Below, in pieces: positions 44,477-54,692 of a stretch of DNA of 64,000 nt; the stretch's first letter is position 1; every line of letters begins with the position of its first letter. The DNA comes from Nitrospira japonica (GTDB lineage Bacteria > Nitrospirota > Nitrospiria > Nitrospirales > Nitrospiraceae), in NCBI RefSeq assembly GCF_900169565.1, contig NZ_LT828648.1, forward strand, positions 1,366,876 through 1,430,875, written 5' to 3'. Below the pieces are notes generated by a model. It was given only the letters and a program-made list of their open reading frames with translations. It made no database searches and was not told where the DNA came from. The position numbers and the translations under genes are program-made.

Positions 44477-45259
44477 ATGGGCCTTTTCTTTGCTCGCCTC
44501 GTGGGTCTTGCACGAATGACCGGCCGACAAGTCGGGCCGGTCCTTCTATGCGCCGTTCTGTGGGCAGCCCTGACACCGGTTCTCTTGTCCGCTCAACATG
44601 CCGAACTGCATCCTGCCGCAGTCACGGCCGGCTCCCATCACGACGGACATCCCGTCTCTGCAGATGGTTGGGAAGGCTCGGCCGCCGGCATCGCCTATTC
44701 CGAGCGGAACCATCACGTGGCCGGCCTATTCGTGATGCTGATGGGATTGGCGGAACTCGGCTATGCCTGCCGGTGGTCGACGTTGGCTTGGATCAGATTC
44801 GTGACGCCGGCCGCGATGCTCACGACCGGCCTGTTTTTGTTGATTTGGAGCGATCATGAGGCTTGGCCGATCGGCTCGCTGACCTTCACTCAATCGTTCT
44901 TTGGGGACGAGTCCGAGATCGTACAGCACAAGGTATTTGGGCTGGCGGCTGTGGTCGTCGGCGTGATCGAGCTGATACGACGGCTTGGCGGCCTGCGACG
45001 AGTCTGGTGGATGGCTCCGTTTCCTCTCATGGCCATCGCCGGCGGCCTGATGTTGTTCGCCCATTCGCACGGCGGCCACCCATCAGGGGAAAAAATCGCC
45101 TTGCACCATGCCATTATGGGTACGATGGCGATGACGGCCGGCTCAAGTAAGCTGCTCTCTGGCTGGAGGAAGGAGTCGCAAGCTTCTTTGCGATGGGAGG
45201 TCGTTTGGGCCTGCCTGATTGTGGTCATCGGCGCGCAGTTGCTCATCTATTCCGAGTAG
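44477..45259 (+). CDS. Histidine-rich polytopic membrane protein
   Basis: About 260 residues from the ATG at 44477, chosen because GGAG lies 6 bases upstream. About six hydrophobic segments are visible. His-rich stretches (SHHDGHPVS, ERNHHVAG, HSHGGHPSG) lie in extracytoplasmic loops and could bind copper or another metal. The segment WPIGSLTFTQSFFGDESEIVQHKVFGLAAV resembles the C-terminal part of some CopD-type copper proteins, but I am not sure of the family. It follows the PCP_red gene on the same strand. Confidence 0.6.
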   Translation: MGLFFARLVGLARMTGRQVGPVLLCAVLWAALTPVLLSAQHAELHPAAVTAGSHHDGHPVSADGWEGSAAGIAYSERNHHVAGLFVMLMGLAELGYACRWSTLAWIRFVTPAAMLTTGLFLLIWSDHEAWPIGSLTFTQSFFGDESEIVQHKVFGLAAVVVGVIELIRRLGGLRRVWWMAPFPLMAIAGGLMLFAHSHGGHPSGEKIALHHAIMGTMAMTAGSSKLLSGWRKESQASLRWEVVWACLIVVIGAQLLIYSE

Positions 45260-45271
45260 TTCCGCACAAGA

Positions 45272-45300
45272 GCCTGTGATCGAGCAACCGGCTCACAGGC
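45272..45300. terminator. Perfect 8-base inverted repeat after the membrane protein
   Basis: GCCTGTGA and TCACAGGC pair around a 13-base loop, 12 bases after the stop. No T-tract follows, so it may be a weak terminator or transcript stabiliser before yebC. Confidence 0.4.
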
Positions 45301-45415
45301 GACGCCCGCGTAATTGACACCCTTCCGAACCCTGTGTTACCTGTACCGAATCACCACGCAGCCACGACACAGTACCGGAAAGATCCAGCCGGCGATCGGC
45401 TGAGGAGAGTGCCAT

Positions 45416-46174
45416 ATGGGCGGCCATAGTCATTGGGCGACGATCAAGCGCCATAAATCGGCTCAGGATGCCAAGCGGGGAAAAATCTTTACCCGGATCA
45501 TCCGGGAATTGACCATCGCAGCCCGAGGCGGCGGTGATCCCGATGGGAATCCCCGGTTGCGATTGGCCATTGCCAAAGCCAAAGAAGCCAACATGCCGGG
45601 CGATACGATGAAGAAGGCGATTCAACGCGGCACCGGGGAGTTGCCGGGTGTCTCTTACGAAGAGTTCAGCCTCGAAGGATACGGGCCAGGAGGAACGGCC
45701 CTGCTGCTCGAAATCACCAGCGATAACCGCAATCGCACGGTCGCCGAGATCCGCAGCCTCTTCACCAAGAACCATGGCAACATGGCTGAAGCCGGTGCAG
45801 TCGCCTGGCAATTCCATAAGAAGGGTCTGCTGACCATCGACAAGGGTAAGGTCGAGGAAGATGCCTTGTTGTCGTTGGCCTTGGATGCCGGCGCGGAGGA
45901 CGTCAAGTCCGGTGAGAAGAGTTTCGAGGTCATCACGAATCCTCAGGACTTCGAAGCGGTGAAAAAAGCCTTGGCTGACGCGAAGGTGGATCCGTCGCTT
46001 GCCGAGCTCACGTTCGTCCCGCAGAATACGATCCGGCTCGAGGAAAAGGACGCGGAGCAGATGCTCAAGCTGATGGAAGTCATGGACGAACACGACGACG
46101 TCCAGAAGGTGCACGCCAATTTCGACATTCCGGACGACGTGATGGAAAAAGTCGCCGCCGCCGCGGCGGGGTAG
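45416..46174 (+). CDS. YebC/PmpR-family regulatory protein
   Basis: 252 residues. It begins GGHSHWATIKRHKSAQDAKRGKIFTRIIREL, the family signature, and keeps the full three-domain length. Members of this family are now linked to relief of ribosome stalling on proline-rich tracts and in some species to gene regulation. It lies directly before ruvA, the common order (yebC-ruvA-ruvB; ruvC is absent from this cluster). GAGGAGAG precedes the ATG. Confidence 0.95.
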   Translation: MGGHSHWATIKRHKSAQDAKRGKIFTRIIRELTIAARGGGDPDGNPRLRLAIAKAKEANMPGDTMKKAIQRGTGELPGVSYEEFSLEGYGPGGTALLLEITSDNRNRTVAEIRSLFTKNHGNMAEAGAVAWQFHKKGLLTIDKGKVEEDALLSLALDAGAEDVKSGEKSFEVITNPQDFEAVKKALADAKVDPSLAELTFVPQNTIRLEEKDAEQMLKLMEVMDEHDDVQKVHANFDIPDDVMEKVAAAAAG

Positions 46175-46217
46175 CGCCGGCTGAAGATTTCTTCCCTTCC
46201 GGAACGCCGCACGACGC

Positions 46218-46826
46218 ATGATCGCCTCACTGACGGGCCGATTGGCCTTCAAGGCGCCGACCCATCTGACCCTTGACGTGCAGGGAGTCGGATACGACGT
46301 TCTGATTCCGCTCAGCACGTACTACGGTCTCCCCGACCTGAACGCCACACTCGCTCTCAATATTCATACTCATGTCCGTGAGGACGCGATTCTGTTGTTC
46401 GGCTTCAGCAGCCGGCAGGAAAAGGAGACGTTTCTGCTGCTGACGACGGTGTCCGGGGTCGGCCCGAAGACCGCCTTGGGCATTCTCTCCGCCTTGCCGG
46501 TGAGCGATTTGGTATCCGCCATTCATGCAGGTGACGTCGAAAAACTCGAAACCATCCCGGGCATCGGGAAGAAATCTGCCGGACGGCTCGTGCTGGAACT
46601 GAAGGACAAACTCGGCAAGCTGCATCCCGGCCCGGCCGCCCCCGCGGTTGGTCTCGGGTCCCAACACGACAGGGACGCTGAGGATGCGCTGTCGGCGCTG
46701 ACGAATCTCGGCTATCGATTGCAGGACGCGAAAGAGGCGCTGAAACGGGTCCGACAGGAACGACCGGCTCCGCTCAGTCTGCAGGAACTCATCCGCCATT
46801 CGTTAAAAGAATTGGCCAGGGGGTAA
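46218..46826 (+). CDS. ruvA: Holliday junction DNA helicase subunit RuvA
   Basis: 202 residues. RuvA binds four-way junctions and directs the RuvB motor. The N-terminal OB-fold (MIASLTGRLAFKAPTHLTLDVQGVGYDV), the two helix-hairpin-helix motifs (LLTTVSGVGPKTALGIL and LETIPGIGKKSAGRLVLELKDKL) and the C-terminal three-helix domain that contacts RuvB are present. ruvB is not adjacent, because a secreted protein gene lies between them. Confidence 0.96.
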   Translation: MIASLTGRLAFKAPTHLTLDVQGVGYDVLIPLSTYYGLPDLNATLALNIHTHVREDAILLFGFSSRQEKETFLLLTTVSGVGPKTALGILSALPVSDLVSAIHAGDVEKLETIPGIGKKSAGRLVLELKDKLGKLHPGPAAPAVGLGSQHDRDAEDALSALTNLGYRLQDAKEALKRVRQERPAPLSLQELIRHSLKELARG

Positions 46827-46829
46827 GGT

Positions 46830-47327
46830 ATGGGAATCACCGGGTATCGTCCGTCCGTAAAGGGGATCTGTGCGTTGGTCGCCGCGGGCGTATTCCTTGC
46901 GGCTTCGCCAGCCGCGCAGGCCGACAATGCCGGCGCAGAACCGAAGAGCATCCGAAAAACCTGCGGACAATGTCCGGACGGCTATGCAATCACCGGCGTC
47001 ACCGAGGCGCCGTCCATTTGCAAGGACGGGGATCCGACGCTGGTGGAATGCGTTCCATTGGGCGCCAATCTTCTGGCCGTTTGCGGCGCGTGCCCGGATG
47101 GATATCAGGAAGTCGGCCGCTCATCCGTGCCCTCCCGCTGCGGCCGTCAGGAAGGCGGGAAGCTCAGTCAATGCCAGTTGCAGAAATTCGAATCGACTCT
47201 GCCGGATCCGAGCCAAGGAAGAAAGACCTGCCCTCCCGATTGCGGAAGCACCGCGACGCCGGGACAGGGGGCCATTCCGCCTCCAACCAGATACCTGCCG
47301 ACACCGGAAAAGCAGTCAGGACAATGA
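46830..47327 (+). CDS. Secreted cysteine-rich protein between ruvA and ruvB
   Basis: 165 residues with a signal peptide (ending AAQAD, about residue 32). The mature part has two repeats of the form CGxCPDGY (CGQCPDGY near 46 and CGACPDGY near 85), each followed by further cysteines, and a proline-rich tail. The pattern suggests disulfide-linked small domains. It starts 3 bases after ruvA and ends 25 bases before ruvB, so it is probably co-transcribed with DNA-repair genes, which is odd for a secreted protein. No family recognised. Confidence 0.7.
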   Translation: MGITGYRPSVKGICALVAAGVFLAASPAAQADNAGAEPKSIRKTCGQCPDGYAITGVTEAPSICKDGDPTLVECVPLGANLLAVCGACPDGYQEVGRSSVPSRCGRQEGGKLSQCQLQKFESTLPDPSQGRKTCPPDCGSTATPGQGAIPPPTRYLPTPEKQSGQ

Positions 47328-47352
47328 ATCGAGACCGGCAAGAACGACTACG

Positions 47353-48360
47353 ATGACGCCGCAACGAATCGTGAGTCCGCAATTGACCGACGAGGAGCGA
47401 AGCATGGAGACCGTGCTTCGTCCCCAGTCGCTGGACGAATACGTCGGGCAGCTCCGTATGAAAGAATCCCTTCGGATTTGCATCGAGGCGGCCAGACAGC
47501 GCCGCGAAGCGCTGGACCACACCATTTTCTATGGTCCCCCCGGCCTCGGGAAGACCACGATCGCCCACATCATTGCCCGTGAAATGGGCGGGACTCTCCA
47601 AGCCACTTCCGGGCTGGTGTTGGCTCACGCCGGAGATTTGGCCTCCGTGCTCACGAATCTTCAGGAGCATGATGTCCTGTTCATCGACGAAATCCATCGG
47701 CTCCCCGCTGCAGTGGAGGAAGCGCTTTATCCGGCCATGGAGGATTTCCAGCTGGATTTGGTCGTGGGCCAGGGGCCTGCGGCCCGTACGGTCAAGCTCG
47801 ATCTGCCACGGTTCACGCTGGTGGGAGCCACGACGAAGGCCGGAGCGTTGACCTCTCCGCTGCGCGATCGGTTTGGGTTGGTGTATCGCCTGGATTTCTA
47901 TACCCCGGCGGAGTTGCAGCTCATCGTGACGCGCTCGGCCGGCCTCCTCAACATTCCCATAGAATCGACCGGCGCGGACGAGATCGCCATGCGCGCACGA
48001 GGAACTCCCCGAATCGTCAATCGCTTGGTCAAGCGCGTCCGCGATTACGCGCAGGTGAAAGCCGATGGACGGATCACGAGGGCCGTGGCTCAGGAGGCAC
48101 TGGCCTGGCTTGGAGTGGATGCGGCCGGTTTCGACGAGATGGACCGCAAGATCCTCCTGACGATCATCGAGAAATTCGGCGGGGGACCCGTCGGGGTCGA
48201 GTCCTTGGCGGCTGCGGTGCAGGAAGACCGGAGTACGCTCGAGGACGTGCATGAACCCTATCTGATCCAGGCGGGCTACCTCGAACGGACCGGACGCGGA
48301 CGCCAGGCCAGCAAGTTGGCGCACGATCATTTCAACAAGCCGTCCCACCGTCTGCTGTGA
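47353..48360 (+). CDS. ruvB: Holliday junction DNA helicase motor RuvB
   Basis: 335 residues from the ATG at 47353. Walker [10 protein letters not shown], Walker [10 protein letters not shown], sensor 1 [11 protein letters not shown] and the arginine finger region (LRDRFG) are all present. A C-terminal winged helix binds DNA. The open frame runs upstream only because it lies out of frame with the secreted gene. It forms the RuvAB motor with the upstream ruvA product. Confidence 0.96.
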   Translation: MTPQRIVSPQLTDEERSMETVLRPQSLDEYVGQLRMKESLRICIEAARQRREALDHTIFYGPPGLGKTTIAHIIAREMGGTLQATSGLVLAHAGDLASVLTNLQEHDVLFIDEIHRLPAAVEEALYPAMEDFQLDLVVGQGPAARTVKLDLPRFTLVGATTKAGALTSPLRDRFGLVYRLDFYTPAELQLIVTRSAGLLNIPIESTGADEIAMRARGTPRIVNRLVKRVRDYAQVKADGRITRAVAQEALAWLGVDAAGFDEMDRKILLTIIEKFGGGPVGVESLAAAVQEDRSTLEDVHEPYLIQAGYLERTGRGRQASKLAHDHFNKPSHRLL

Positions 48361-48554
48361 TTCCGGCCGCCTCTCGTGCCCGCCGGGGAATCGATGGAAA
48401 AACCTGCCGCACCGTGTTCCCATAAATGCTCGAAAGTTCTAGGGTCTCCTTGCATTTCCTGACCACAATCCTGTATCATTTCGCGTTTGCTCTCACCTGT
48501 TCTGCTTCTGGACGTTCGTCCAACTCATGAGGCACGGGTGGAGGGGGACTATGC

Positions 48555-49631
48555 ATGTCTGGAGATCTCTCCGAACACCGAAAAGAAATTGACCGAATCG
48601 ACGACGAGATTCTTCGTCTCCTCAACGTTCGGTCCAAGAGCGTTATTGAGATCGGCAGGCTGAAAAAACAACAGGATGCCGATGCCAATCTCCACACGCC
48701 TGCTCGCGAAGCCGCGATCATCGAGCGCCTCGTGGCCCAAAATACCGGTCCGTTCCCTTCGGAAGGGATCCGGCCCGTGTACCGGGAAATCATGTCGGCG
48801 TCCCTGTCGCTCGAAGGCCCTCAGAAGGTGGCCTACCTGGGACCACGGGCGACCTTTACCCATATGGCCTGTATGCAGAAATTCGGGTCTTCCGCTCAGT
48901 ACATCCCCGTCCACAGCATCAAAGAAGTCTTCAGCGAAGTGGAGCGAGGCCGGGCGAATTTCGGAGTGGTCCCGATCGAAAATACGACCGAAGGCGTCGT
49001 GAACCATACGCTCGACATGTTCATCGACTCGAATCTGTTGATCTATGGGGAGGTCCTCCAGGAGGTGTCGCATCATCTCTTGTCCAAATCGGGGGTACCG
49101 GAAGAGATCAAGAAAATCAGTTCGCATCCGCATGCCATTGCGCAATGCCGCAATTGGCTGGAGACCCATATGCCTCACGTGCCGGTTTCCGAGGTTGCCA
49201 GCACGGCCCGAGCCGCCGAACTCTGCCTCGAGGACGCGTCCGTTGCGGCGATCGCGTCCCAGTTGGCCGCCGAACTCTACGGCCTGAAGGTCATCAAGTC
49301 GCGGATCGAGGACAATTTGAACAATTTTACTCGTTTTCTCGTCCTCTCTCAGAAGGCACCCGAGCGGACGGGGAAGGACAAGACCTCGCTCATGCTCTCG
49401 ATCAAAGACAAGGTGGGGGCGCTCTACGATCTGCTTCGCCCGTTCGCCTCGCATGGCCTCAGCATGACCAAGATCGAATCCCGTCCGTCCAGGCGAAAGG
49501 CCTGGGAGTATATTTTCTTTGTCGACATCGAAGGCCACATCGAAGAAGACCGGGTGAAGAAGGCGGTCGAGGACATCACCGGCCGCTGCCTCTTTATGAA
49601 GGTGTTGGGATCCTATCCCGCACACAGCTAA
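48555..49631 (+). CDS. pheA: Bifunctional chorismate mutase/prephenate dehydratase
   Basis: 358 residues. An N-terminal AroQ-type chorismate mutase (about 8-88; HRKEIDRIDDEILRLLNVRSKSVIEIGRLK) is followed by prephenate dehydratase (about 93-270; VAYLGPRATFTHMA, then PIENTTEGVVNHTLDMF with the catalytic Thr region) and an ACT domain with ESRP that binds phenylalanine for feedback control. It heads a run of aromatic amino acid genes. Confidence 0.96.
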   Translation: MSGDLSEHRKEIDRIDDEILRLLNVRSKSVIEIGRLKKQQDADANLHTPAREAAIIERLVAQNTGPFPSEGIRPVYREIMSASLSLEGPQKVAYLGPRATFTHMACMQKFGSSAQYIPVHSIKEVFSEVERGRANFGVVPIENTTEGVVNHTLDMFIDSNLLIYGEVLQEVSHHLLSKSGVPEEIKKISSHPHAIAQCRNWLETHMPHVPVSEVASTARAAELCLEDASVAAIASQLAAELYGLKVIKSRIEDNLNNFTRFLVLSQKAPERTGKDKTSLMLSIKDKVGALYDLLRPFASHGLSMTKIESRPSRRKAWEYIFFVDIEGHIEEDRVKKAVEDITGRCLFMKVLGSYPAHS

Positions 49632-49635
49632 TCTC

Positions 49636-50718
49636 ATGACCATCCACGTCCATCCCGATATCCTGTCGTTGAGCCCCTATGTGCCGGGCAAACCCATCGA
49701 GGAATTGCAGCGCGAGTTCGGCCTGGAGCGAGTGATCAAGCTGGCCTCGAACGAGAATCCCCTGGGCCCCTCTCCGAAAGCATTGGCCGTCCTCAACGAA
49801 GGGATGGCCACGTTGCATCGGTATCCCGACGGTGGCGCCTTCCGGTTGCGGCAGGCCCTGGCCGATCGCTGGAAAGTGACGCCCGACCAGGTCATTCTCG
49901 GGAACGGTTCCGACGAGTTGCTGGGATTGCTGGCAAGAACCTTTCTGTCGCCGGGCGACGAAGCCGTCATGGCGGATCACACCTTCGTGATCTACAAAAT
50001 GGAAGTGGTCGCGGCGCACGGGAAAGCGGTCACGGTGCCGTTGGTCCAGTGGAGGCACGACGTGGCGGCGATGGCCGAGGCCATGACTCCGCGCACCAAG
50101 CTCTTATTCCTTTGCAATCCCAATAATCCGACCGGGACGATGGTCTCACGGGAAGAGGTGGCCCGCCTGCTTTCACAGGTGCCGGAACATGTGGTCGTCG
50201 TGTTCGACGAGGCGTATTTCGAATACGTCCGGAGCGCGGACTTCCCGGATTCGATGACCTATGTTCGGCAGGGACGCAACGCCATCGTGTTACGCACGTT
50301 TTCAAAGATTTACGGGTTGGCCGGCTTACGGATCGGGTACGGCATCACGACGCCGGAGATCACCAATTTGCTCAACCGGGTCCGGCCGCCGTTCAACGCC
50401 AACAGCCTGGCGCAACTGGGGGCATTGGCCGCCCTGGGGGACGATGAGCACGTCGCGACGAGTCGTGCGGTGAACGAGAGCGGCATGGACCAGCTCAAAA
50501 GCGGTTTGGCTGCCCTGGGGTGTATGCCGGTGCCGAGTGAAGCCAATTTCCTCTATTTTGATGCCGGGTGCGATGGCCGCCGGATTTTTGAGGCGCTGCT
50601 GCGGCAAGGCGTGATCGTTCGCCACATCGAGGGCCGAATGGTACGTGTGACCGTCGGACAAGCGGAAGAGAACCAGATATTCCTGACGGCGCTCGCACGC
50701 GTCTTGAAGACGGGCTGA
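49636..50718 (+). CDS. hisC: Histidinol-phosphate aminotransferase, likely also aromatic
   Basis: 360 residues, a class II aminotransferase of HisC type. The PLP Lys is in RTFSKIYGLAGLRIGYG, and ASNENPLGPSPKA is the substrate-binding N-terminal motif. It lies 4 bases after pheA and before DAHP synthase and tyrA, so it probably also transaminates phenylpyruvate and 4-hydroxyphenylpyruvate to Phe and Tyr. No his genes are nearby. Confidence 0.92.
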   Translation: MTIHVHPDILSLSPYVPGKPIEELQREFGLERVIKLASNENPLGPSPKALAVLNEGMATLHRYPDGGAFRLRQALADRWKVTPDQVILGNGSDELLGLLARTFLSPGDEAVMADHTFVIYKMEVVAAHGKAVTVPLVQWRHDVAAMAEAMTPRTKLLFLCNPNNPTGTMVSREEVARLLSQVPEHVVVVFDEAYFEYVRSADFPDSMTYVRQGRNAIVLRTFSKIYGLAGLRIGYGITTPEITNLLNRVRPPFNANSLAQLGALAALGDDEHVATSRAVNESGMDQLKSGLAALGCMPVPSEANFLYFDAGCDGRRIFEALLRQGVIVRHIEGRMVRVTVGQAEENQIFLTALARVLKTG

Positions 50719-50736
50719 TTAACACGTGAGGGAACC

Positions 50737-51750
50737 ATGATCATCGTCTTGAGGCCGGACGCATCGGAACGCGAAGTCGATCACATCGTTGATCGGCTTC
50801 GGGAGCTGGGGCTGAAATCGCAATTGTCGACCGGACAGGAGCGGACGATCATCGGCGTGATCGGCGATGACCGCATTCTGCAGAATCAACCGCTGACGGC
50901 CCTGCCCGGCGTCGAAAGCGTGCTCCCCATTCTGGCGCCATGGAAGCTCGTGAGCCGGGAATTCAAGAAAGACGGCACCGTGATCGACGTGGGCGGCGTC
51001 AAGATCGGCGGCAACAAGTTGGCGATCATGGCGGGGCCTTGCGCGGTGGAACGCCTTGAATTGACGGTCGGGATCGCGCACGAAGTCAAAGCAGCCGGCG
51101 CCTCCATCCTGCGAGGCGGCGCCTACAAGCCGCGGACCTCGCCCTACTCTTTCCAAGGACTGGGCCGCGAAGGCTTGGACTATTTGATCGAAGCGAGGAA
51201 GCAGACGGGATTGCCGGTCGTCAGCGAGATTTTGGATACCAGGGACATCGAGCTCTTTCTCGAAAAGGCCGACATCATTCAAATTGGCGCCCGGAACATG
51301 CAGAACTTCGAGCTGTTGAAGGAAGTCGGGGCCTACGACAAGCCGGTTCTGCTGAAACGCGGCCTGTCGGCGACGATCAAGGAATTTCTCCTGTCGGCGG
51401 AATACATCATGTCACGCGGCAATCGCAACGTCATGCTGTGCGAACGCGGCATCAGAACGTTCGAGACGCAGTATCGCAACACCCTTGATTTGGCGGCGAT
51501 TCCGACCTTGAAGGAATTGTCGCATCTGCCGGTCATCGTCGATCCCAGTCATGCGACGGGCAAGTGGAATTTGGTCGCGCCGATGTCCAAGGCCGCCGTG
51601 GCGGCCGGCGCCGACGGCATCCTCATCGAAGTGCACTCCAATCCCGAATGCGCGCTCTGCGACGGGGAGGAGTCCATCAAGCCGACCAAGTTCAAGGAGC
51701 TGATGCAGGACATGCGGAAAATCGCCGTCGCGGTCGGCCGCGAATTGTAA
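50737..51750 (+). CDS. aroF: 3-Deoxy-7-phosphoheptulonate (DAHP) synthase
   Basis: 337 residues. An N-terminal ferredoxin-like regulatory domain (about 1-70), as in Thermotoga-type enzymes, is followed by the type I beta catalytic barrel: [49 protein letters not shown] and [12 protein letters not shown]. It catalyses the first step of the shikimate pathway. The N-domain usually mediates feedback by Tyr or Phe. The genes on both sides use its end products. Confidence 0.94.
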   Translation: MIIVLRPDASEREVDHIVDRLRELGLKSQLSTGQERTIIGVIGDDRILQNQPLTALPGVESVLPILAPWKLVSREFKKDGTVIDVGGVKIGGNKLAIMAGPCAVERLELTVGIAHEVKAAGASILRGGAYKPRTSPYSFQGLGREGLDYLIEARKQTGLPVVSEILDTRDIELFLEKADIIQIGARNMQNFELLKEVGAYDKPVLLKRGLSATIKEFLLSAEYIMSRGNRNVMLCERGIRTFETQYRNTLDLAAIPTLKELSHLPVIVDPSHATGKWNLVAPMSKAAVAAGADGILIEVHSNPECALCDGEESIKPTKFKELMQDMRKIAVAVGREL

Positions 51751-51794
51751 GGGAGGAATCGGGACGCAGGCTCTACCGGCGTCCCTCTCGGTCC

Positions 51795-52691
51795 ATGGCG
51801 CTTCATTTCTCACAAGTCGCGATCATCGGAGTCGGCTTGATCGGAGGGTCTCTGGCCATGATCCTCCGTAGAAACGGACTGGCGGACAGCGTCGTCGGCG
51901 TCGGCCGTCGCATCGAGAATCTCAAGACCGCCGTTCAAATGGGCGCCATCGACCGCTACGTCGTCGATCCGAAGGAAGGCGTCGCGGAGGCCGACGTGGT
52001 TGTCTTGGCCACACCGGTTGATACGTATGAGGGACATCTGTCCGAGTGGGCGTCCTGTTTGAAGCCCGGCGCCATTGTGACGGACGTGGGCAGCGTCAAG
52101 GGAGCACTGGTGGAACATGCCGAACGGACCTTGCCGCGGGGTGTCCGCTTTGTCGGCGCGCATCCCATCGCGGGAAAAGAAAAAACCGGCGTGGCGGCCG
52201 GATCGGATCGTCTGTTTGCGGGAGCACGGTGCATTGTGACCCCGACGTCGAAGACCGACCCGCAGGCGCTCGAGCAGATCACGGCCATGTGGCAGGCCAC
52301 CGGCGCAACCGTTCTGAGCATGGATCCGTATCTTCACGATCAGATTCTCGGTGCGGTCAGCCATTTGCCGCATGTCGCGGCCTTCGCATTGATGGACGCG
52401 TTGATCGAGATTCGCGGCCGGGTGCCGGGGCTCGATCTGGCCGGCCATTCCGGAGGAGGATTGCGGGATACGACCAGAATCGCCGCCAGTTCTCCGGAGA
52501 TGTGGCGGGACATTTTTCTTTGGAATAGGGACAATATCGTCGCCTTCATTGAACGGTATGAAGAGGCATTGGGACGGTTGAAAGAACTCATCCGCGCGGG
52601 CGACGCCGCCGGCATCGAAAAGGCATTGGAACGGGCCAAGCAGGAAAGGGAACGATTCCCGGCGCCCGTCGCCGTGACTCCATCGCCATGA
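51795..52691 (+). CDS. tyrA: Prephenate dehydrogenase
   Basis: 298 residues from the ATG at 51795. A Rossmann motif GVGLIGGSLA starts the protein. HPIAGKEKTGV and SHLPHVAAFALMDAL are the family catalytic motifs. It makes 4-hydroxyphenylpyruvate with NAD(P). The open frame extends upstream through the DAHP synthase gene, but only in a shadow frame. It ends in an ATGA overlap with aroA. There is no ACT domain. Confidence 0.94.
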   Translation: MALHFSQVAIIGVGLIGGSLAMILRRNGLADSVVGVGRRIENLKTAVQMGAIDRYVVDPKEGVAEADVVVLATPVDTYEGHLSEWASCLKPGAIVTDVGSVKGALVEHAERTLPRGVRFVGAHPIAGKEKTGVAAGSDRLFAGARCIVTPTSKTDPQALEQITAMWQATGATVLSMDPYLHDQILGAVSHLPHVAAFALMDALIEIRGRVPGLDLAGHSGGGLRDTTRIAASSPEMWRDIFLWNRDNIVAFIERYEEALGRLKELIRAGDAAGIEKALERAKQERERFPAPVAVTPSP

Positions 52692-54010
52692 CGACACTTA
52701 CGGTGAAAGCCGGGCCTCCGCTCCTGGGCACTATCGCGGTTCCGGGGGACAAATCGATTACGCATCGTGCGATCATTCTGGCCGCCCTCGCCGAAGGCAC
52801 CGGCACGATCCGGGACTATTGCCGCGGAGAAGACTGCCTCAATACGATGCGGGCGCTCCAGTCGCTCGGGATCAAGATCGAAGAAACCTCGGAAATGCTT
52901 CGCGTGCACGGCAAGGGGCTCTGGGGCCTGACGGAGTCGGGTGACGTCATCGATTGCGGAAATTCCGGCACCGGCATTCGTCTTTTGGCCGGTCTTCTGG
53001 CCGGACAGGATTTCTTTACGGTGCTGACGGGCGATGCGTCGATCCGGCGACGTCCGATGGGCCGCATCGTCAAACCGCTGCGCGAAATGGGCGCCACAAT
53101 CGCGGGGCGAAAAGGCGGAGAATTGGCTCCTCTGGCCGTCACGGGCGGCAAACTGCGCGGTATCACCTACTCCTCGCCGGTCGCCAGCGCCCAGGTCAAA
53201 TCCTCGTTGCTGCTTGCGGCGCTGTTCGCGCAAGGTACGACCACGATCATGGAGCCGAGACTCTCCCGAGACCATACCGAGCGCATGTGCCGGTTTTTCG
53301 GTGTTCCGCTCAGGCATGACGGGACGACGATCATCATGGAAGGTCGTCCGTCGGTCGGATGGGCCGCGGCCCCGGTCCTCAGGATCCCGGGTGACCTGTC
53401 CGCCGCGGCGTTTTTCATCGTCGGCGCGAGCATCGTTCCGGGATCGGATCTTCTGCTCACGGGGATCGGAGTGAATCCGACCAGGTCGGGAATTTTGGAC
53501 ATCCTGCGCCGCATGGGGGCGGACATTCAGCTGTTACGGCAGCGTGAAGAAGCCGGTGAACCCGTCGCGGATATCAGAGTGAAGGCCGCGCCTCTGCGCG
53601 GGGTGACGATCGGACCGGACTCGATTCCTCAAACCATCGATGAGTTCCCGATTCTCTTCGTGGCGGCTGCCCTGGCCGAAGGAGAAACGGTGATTACCGG
53701 AGCCGAAGAGTTGCGTGTGAAAGAAAGCGATCGGATCGCCACGATGGCGGCCGAACTGCGTCAGATGGGCGCCCGGATCATCGAACGGCCGGACGGCGTG
53801 GTGATTCAAGGACTCGGGCGGCCGGCCGAAAACGGGTGCTTCGCGGCGGCTCGGGGCCGAAGTCACGGCGATCATCGGGTCGCGATGTCGCTGGCGATCG
53901 CCGGACTGACGGCGGATGCCGAGACGACCATCGACGACACGGCCTGCATCGAGACGTCGTTCCCTGATTTCAGCGGACGGCTGGCGGCCTTGCGGACCGG
54001 AAGCCGCTAA
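52688..54010 (+). CDS. aroA: 5-Enolpyruvylshikimate-3-phosphate synthase
   Basis: 440 residues. The N-terminal GDKSITHRAIILAALAEG motif, GNSGTGIRLLAG, SSPVASAQVKSSLLLAALFA, and DEFPILFVAAALAEGET are as expected for EPSP synthase. It makes the precursor of chorismate. It overlaps tyrA by four bases and is followed after 22 bases by cmk, a widely conserved neighbourhood (aroA-cmk-rpsA). Confidence 0.96.
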   Translation: MTTLTVKAGPPLLGTIAVPGDKSITHRAIILAALAEGTGTIRDYCRGEDCLNTMRALQSLGIKIEETSEMLRVHGKGLWGLTESGDVIDCGNSGTGIRLLAGLLAGQDFFTVLTGDASIRRRPMGRIVKPLREMGATIAGRKGGELAPLAVTGGKLRGITYSSPVASAQVKSSLLLAALFAQGTTTIMEPRLSRDHTERMCRFFGVPLRHDGTTIIMEGRPSVGWAAAPVLRIPGDLSAAAFFIVGASIVPGSDLLLTGIGVNPTRSGILDILRRMGADIQLLRQREEAGEPVADIRVKAAPLRGVTIGPDSIPQTIDEFPILFVAAALAEGETVITGAEELRVKESDRIATMAAELRQMGARIIERPDGVVIQGLGRPAENGCFAAARGRSHGDHRVAMSLAIAGLTADAETTIDDTACIETSFPDFSGRLAALRTGSR

Positions 54011-54032
54011 CGCGCAGAGGGAGAAGTGCCTC

Positions 54033-54692
54033 ATGATCGTGGCGATCGATGGACCAGCCGGTGTGGGCAAAAGTACGGTTGCCAGGCTATTGGCCGGTCG
54101 GCTGAAGTATCTGTACCTGGATACAGGAGCGTTGTACCGGGCGGTCGCATGGACGGTGCTGCAGCGCGGGGTCGACATGGCGGATCAGAAGGCGGTTGCG
54201 GCATTGCTGCCCTTGACGTCTTTGAAGATGGAGTTCGAAAACGAGACGGTGGTCGTTCGCGTCAATGACAAGGATGTGACCGGAGAGCTTCGAAGCCCCG
54301 CCGTGTCGGCTTCAGCCTCGGTCGTTTCGGCCATTCCAGCAGTCAGAGCCTGGCTCTTGCCGGTGCAGCGCAGTATCGGTGAGAGGGGATCCGTTGTGGC
54401 GGAAGGGCGAGATATCGGTACCAAGGTCTTTCCGTCTGCTCCTGTGAAATTCTTCCTGGAAGCGGATCCGACGGTGCGGGCCGAGCGCCGGCACAGGGAA
54501 TTGGTGGCGGCCGGCCATGCGCGGGAGATCGAACAGACCAGCACGGAAATGGCGGGACGGGACAGCAGAGATCGGAGTCGCGCGGTGGCGCCGCTGGTTC
54601 CGGCGGAAGATGCGCACCACATCGATACTTCCCGATTGTCGGCGGCGGAAGTAGTCGACCTGATGATGGGTATCATTGCGGCGAAACTGTGA
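54033..54692 (+). CDS. cmk: Cytidylate kinase
   Basis: 219 residues from the ATG at 54033 (AGAGGGAGAAG precedes it). The P-loop GPAGVGKST is near the start, followed by YLDTGALYRAVAW, VAEGRDIGTKVFPSA and the lid RDSRDRSRAVAPLVPAEDAHHIDTS. It phosphorylates CMP and dCMP. Its stop overlaps the plsC start in GTGA, so the two are coupled. Confidence 0.95.
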   Translation: MIVAIDGPAGVGKSTVARLLAGRLKYLYLDTGALYRAVAWTVLQRGVDMADQKAVAALLPLTSLKMEFENETVVVRVNDKDVTGELRSPAVSASASVVSAIPAVRAWLLPVQRSIGERGSVVAEGRDIGTKVFPSAPVKFFLEADPTVRAERRHRELVAAGHAREIEQTSTEMAGRDSRDRSRAVAPLVPAEDAHHIDTSRLSAAEVVDLMMGIIAAKL

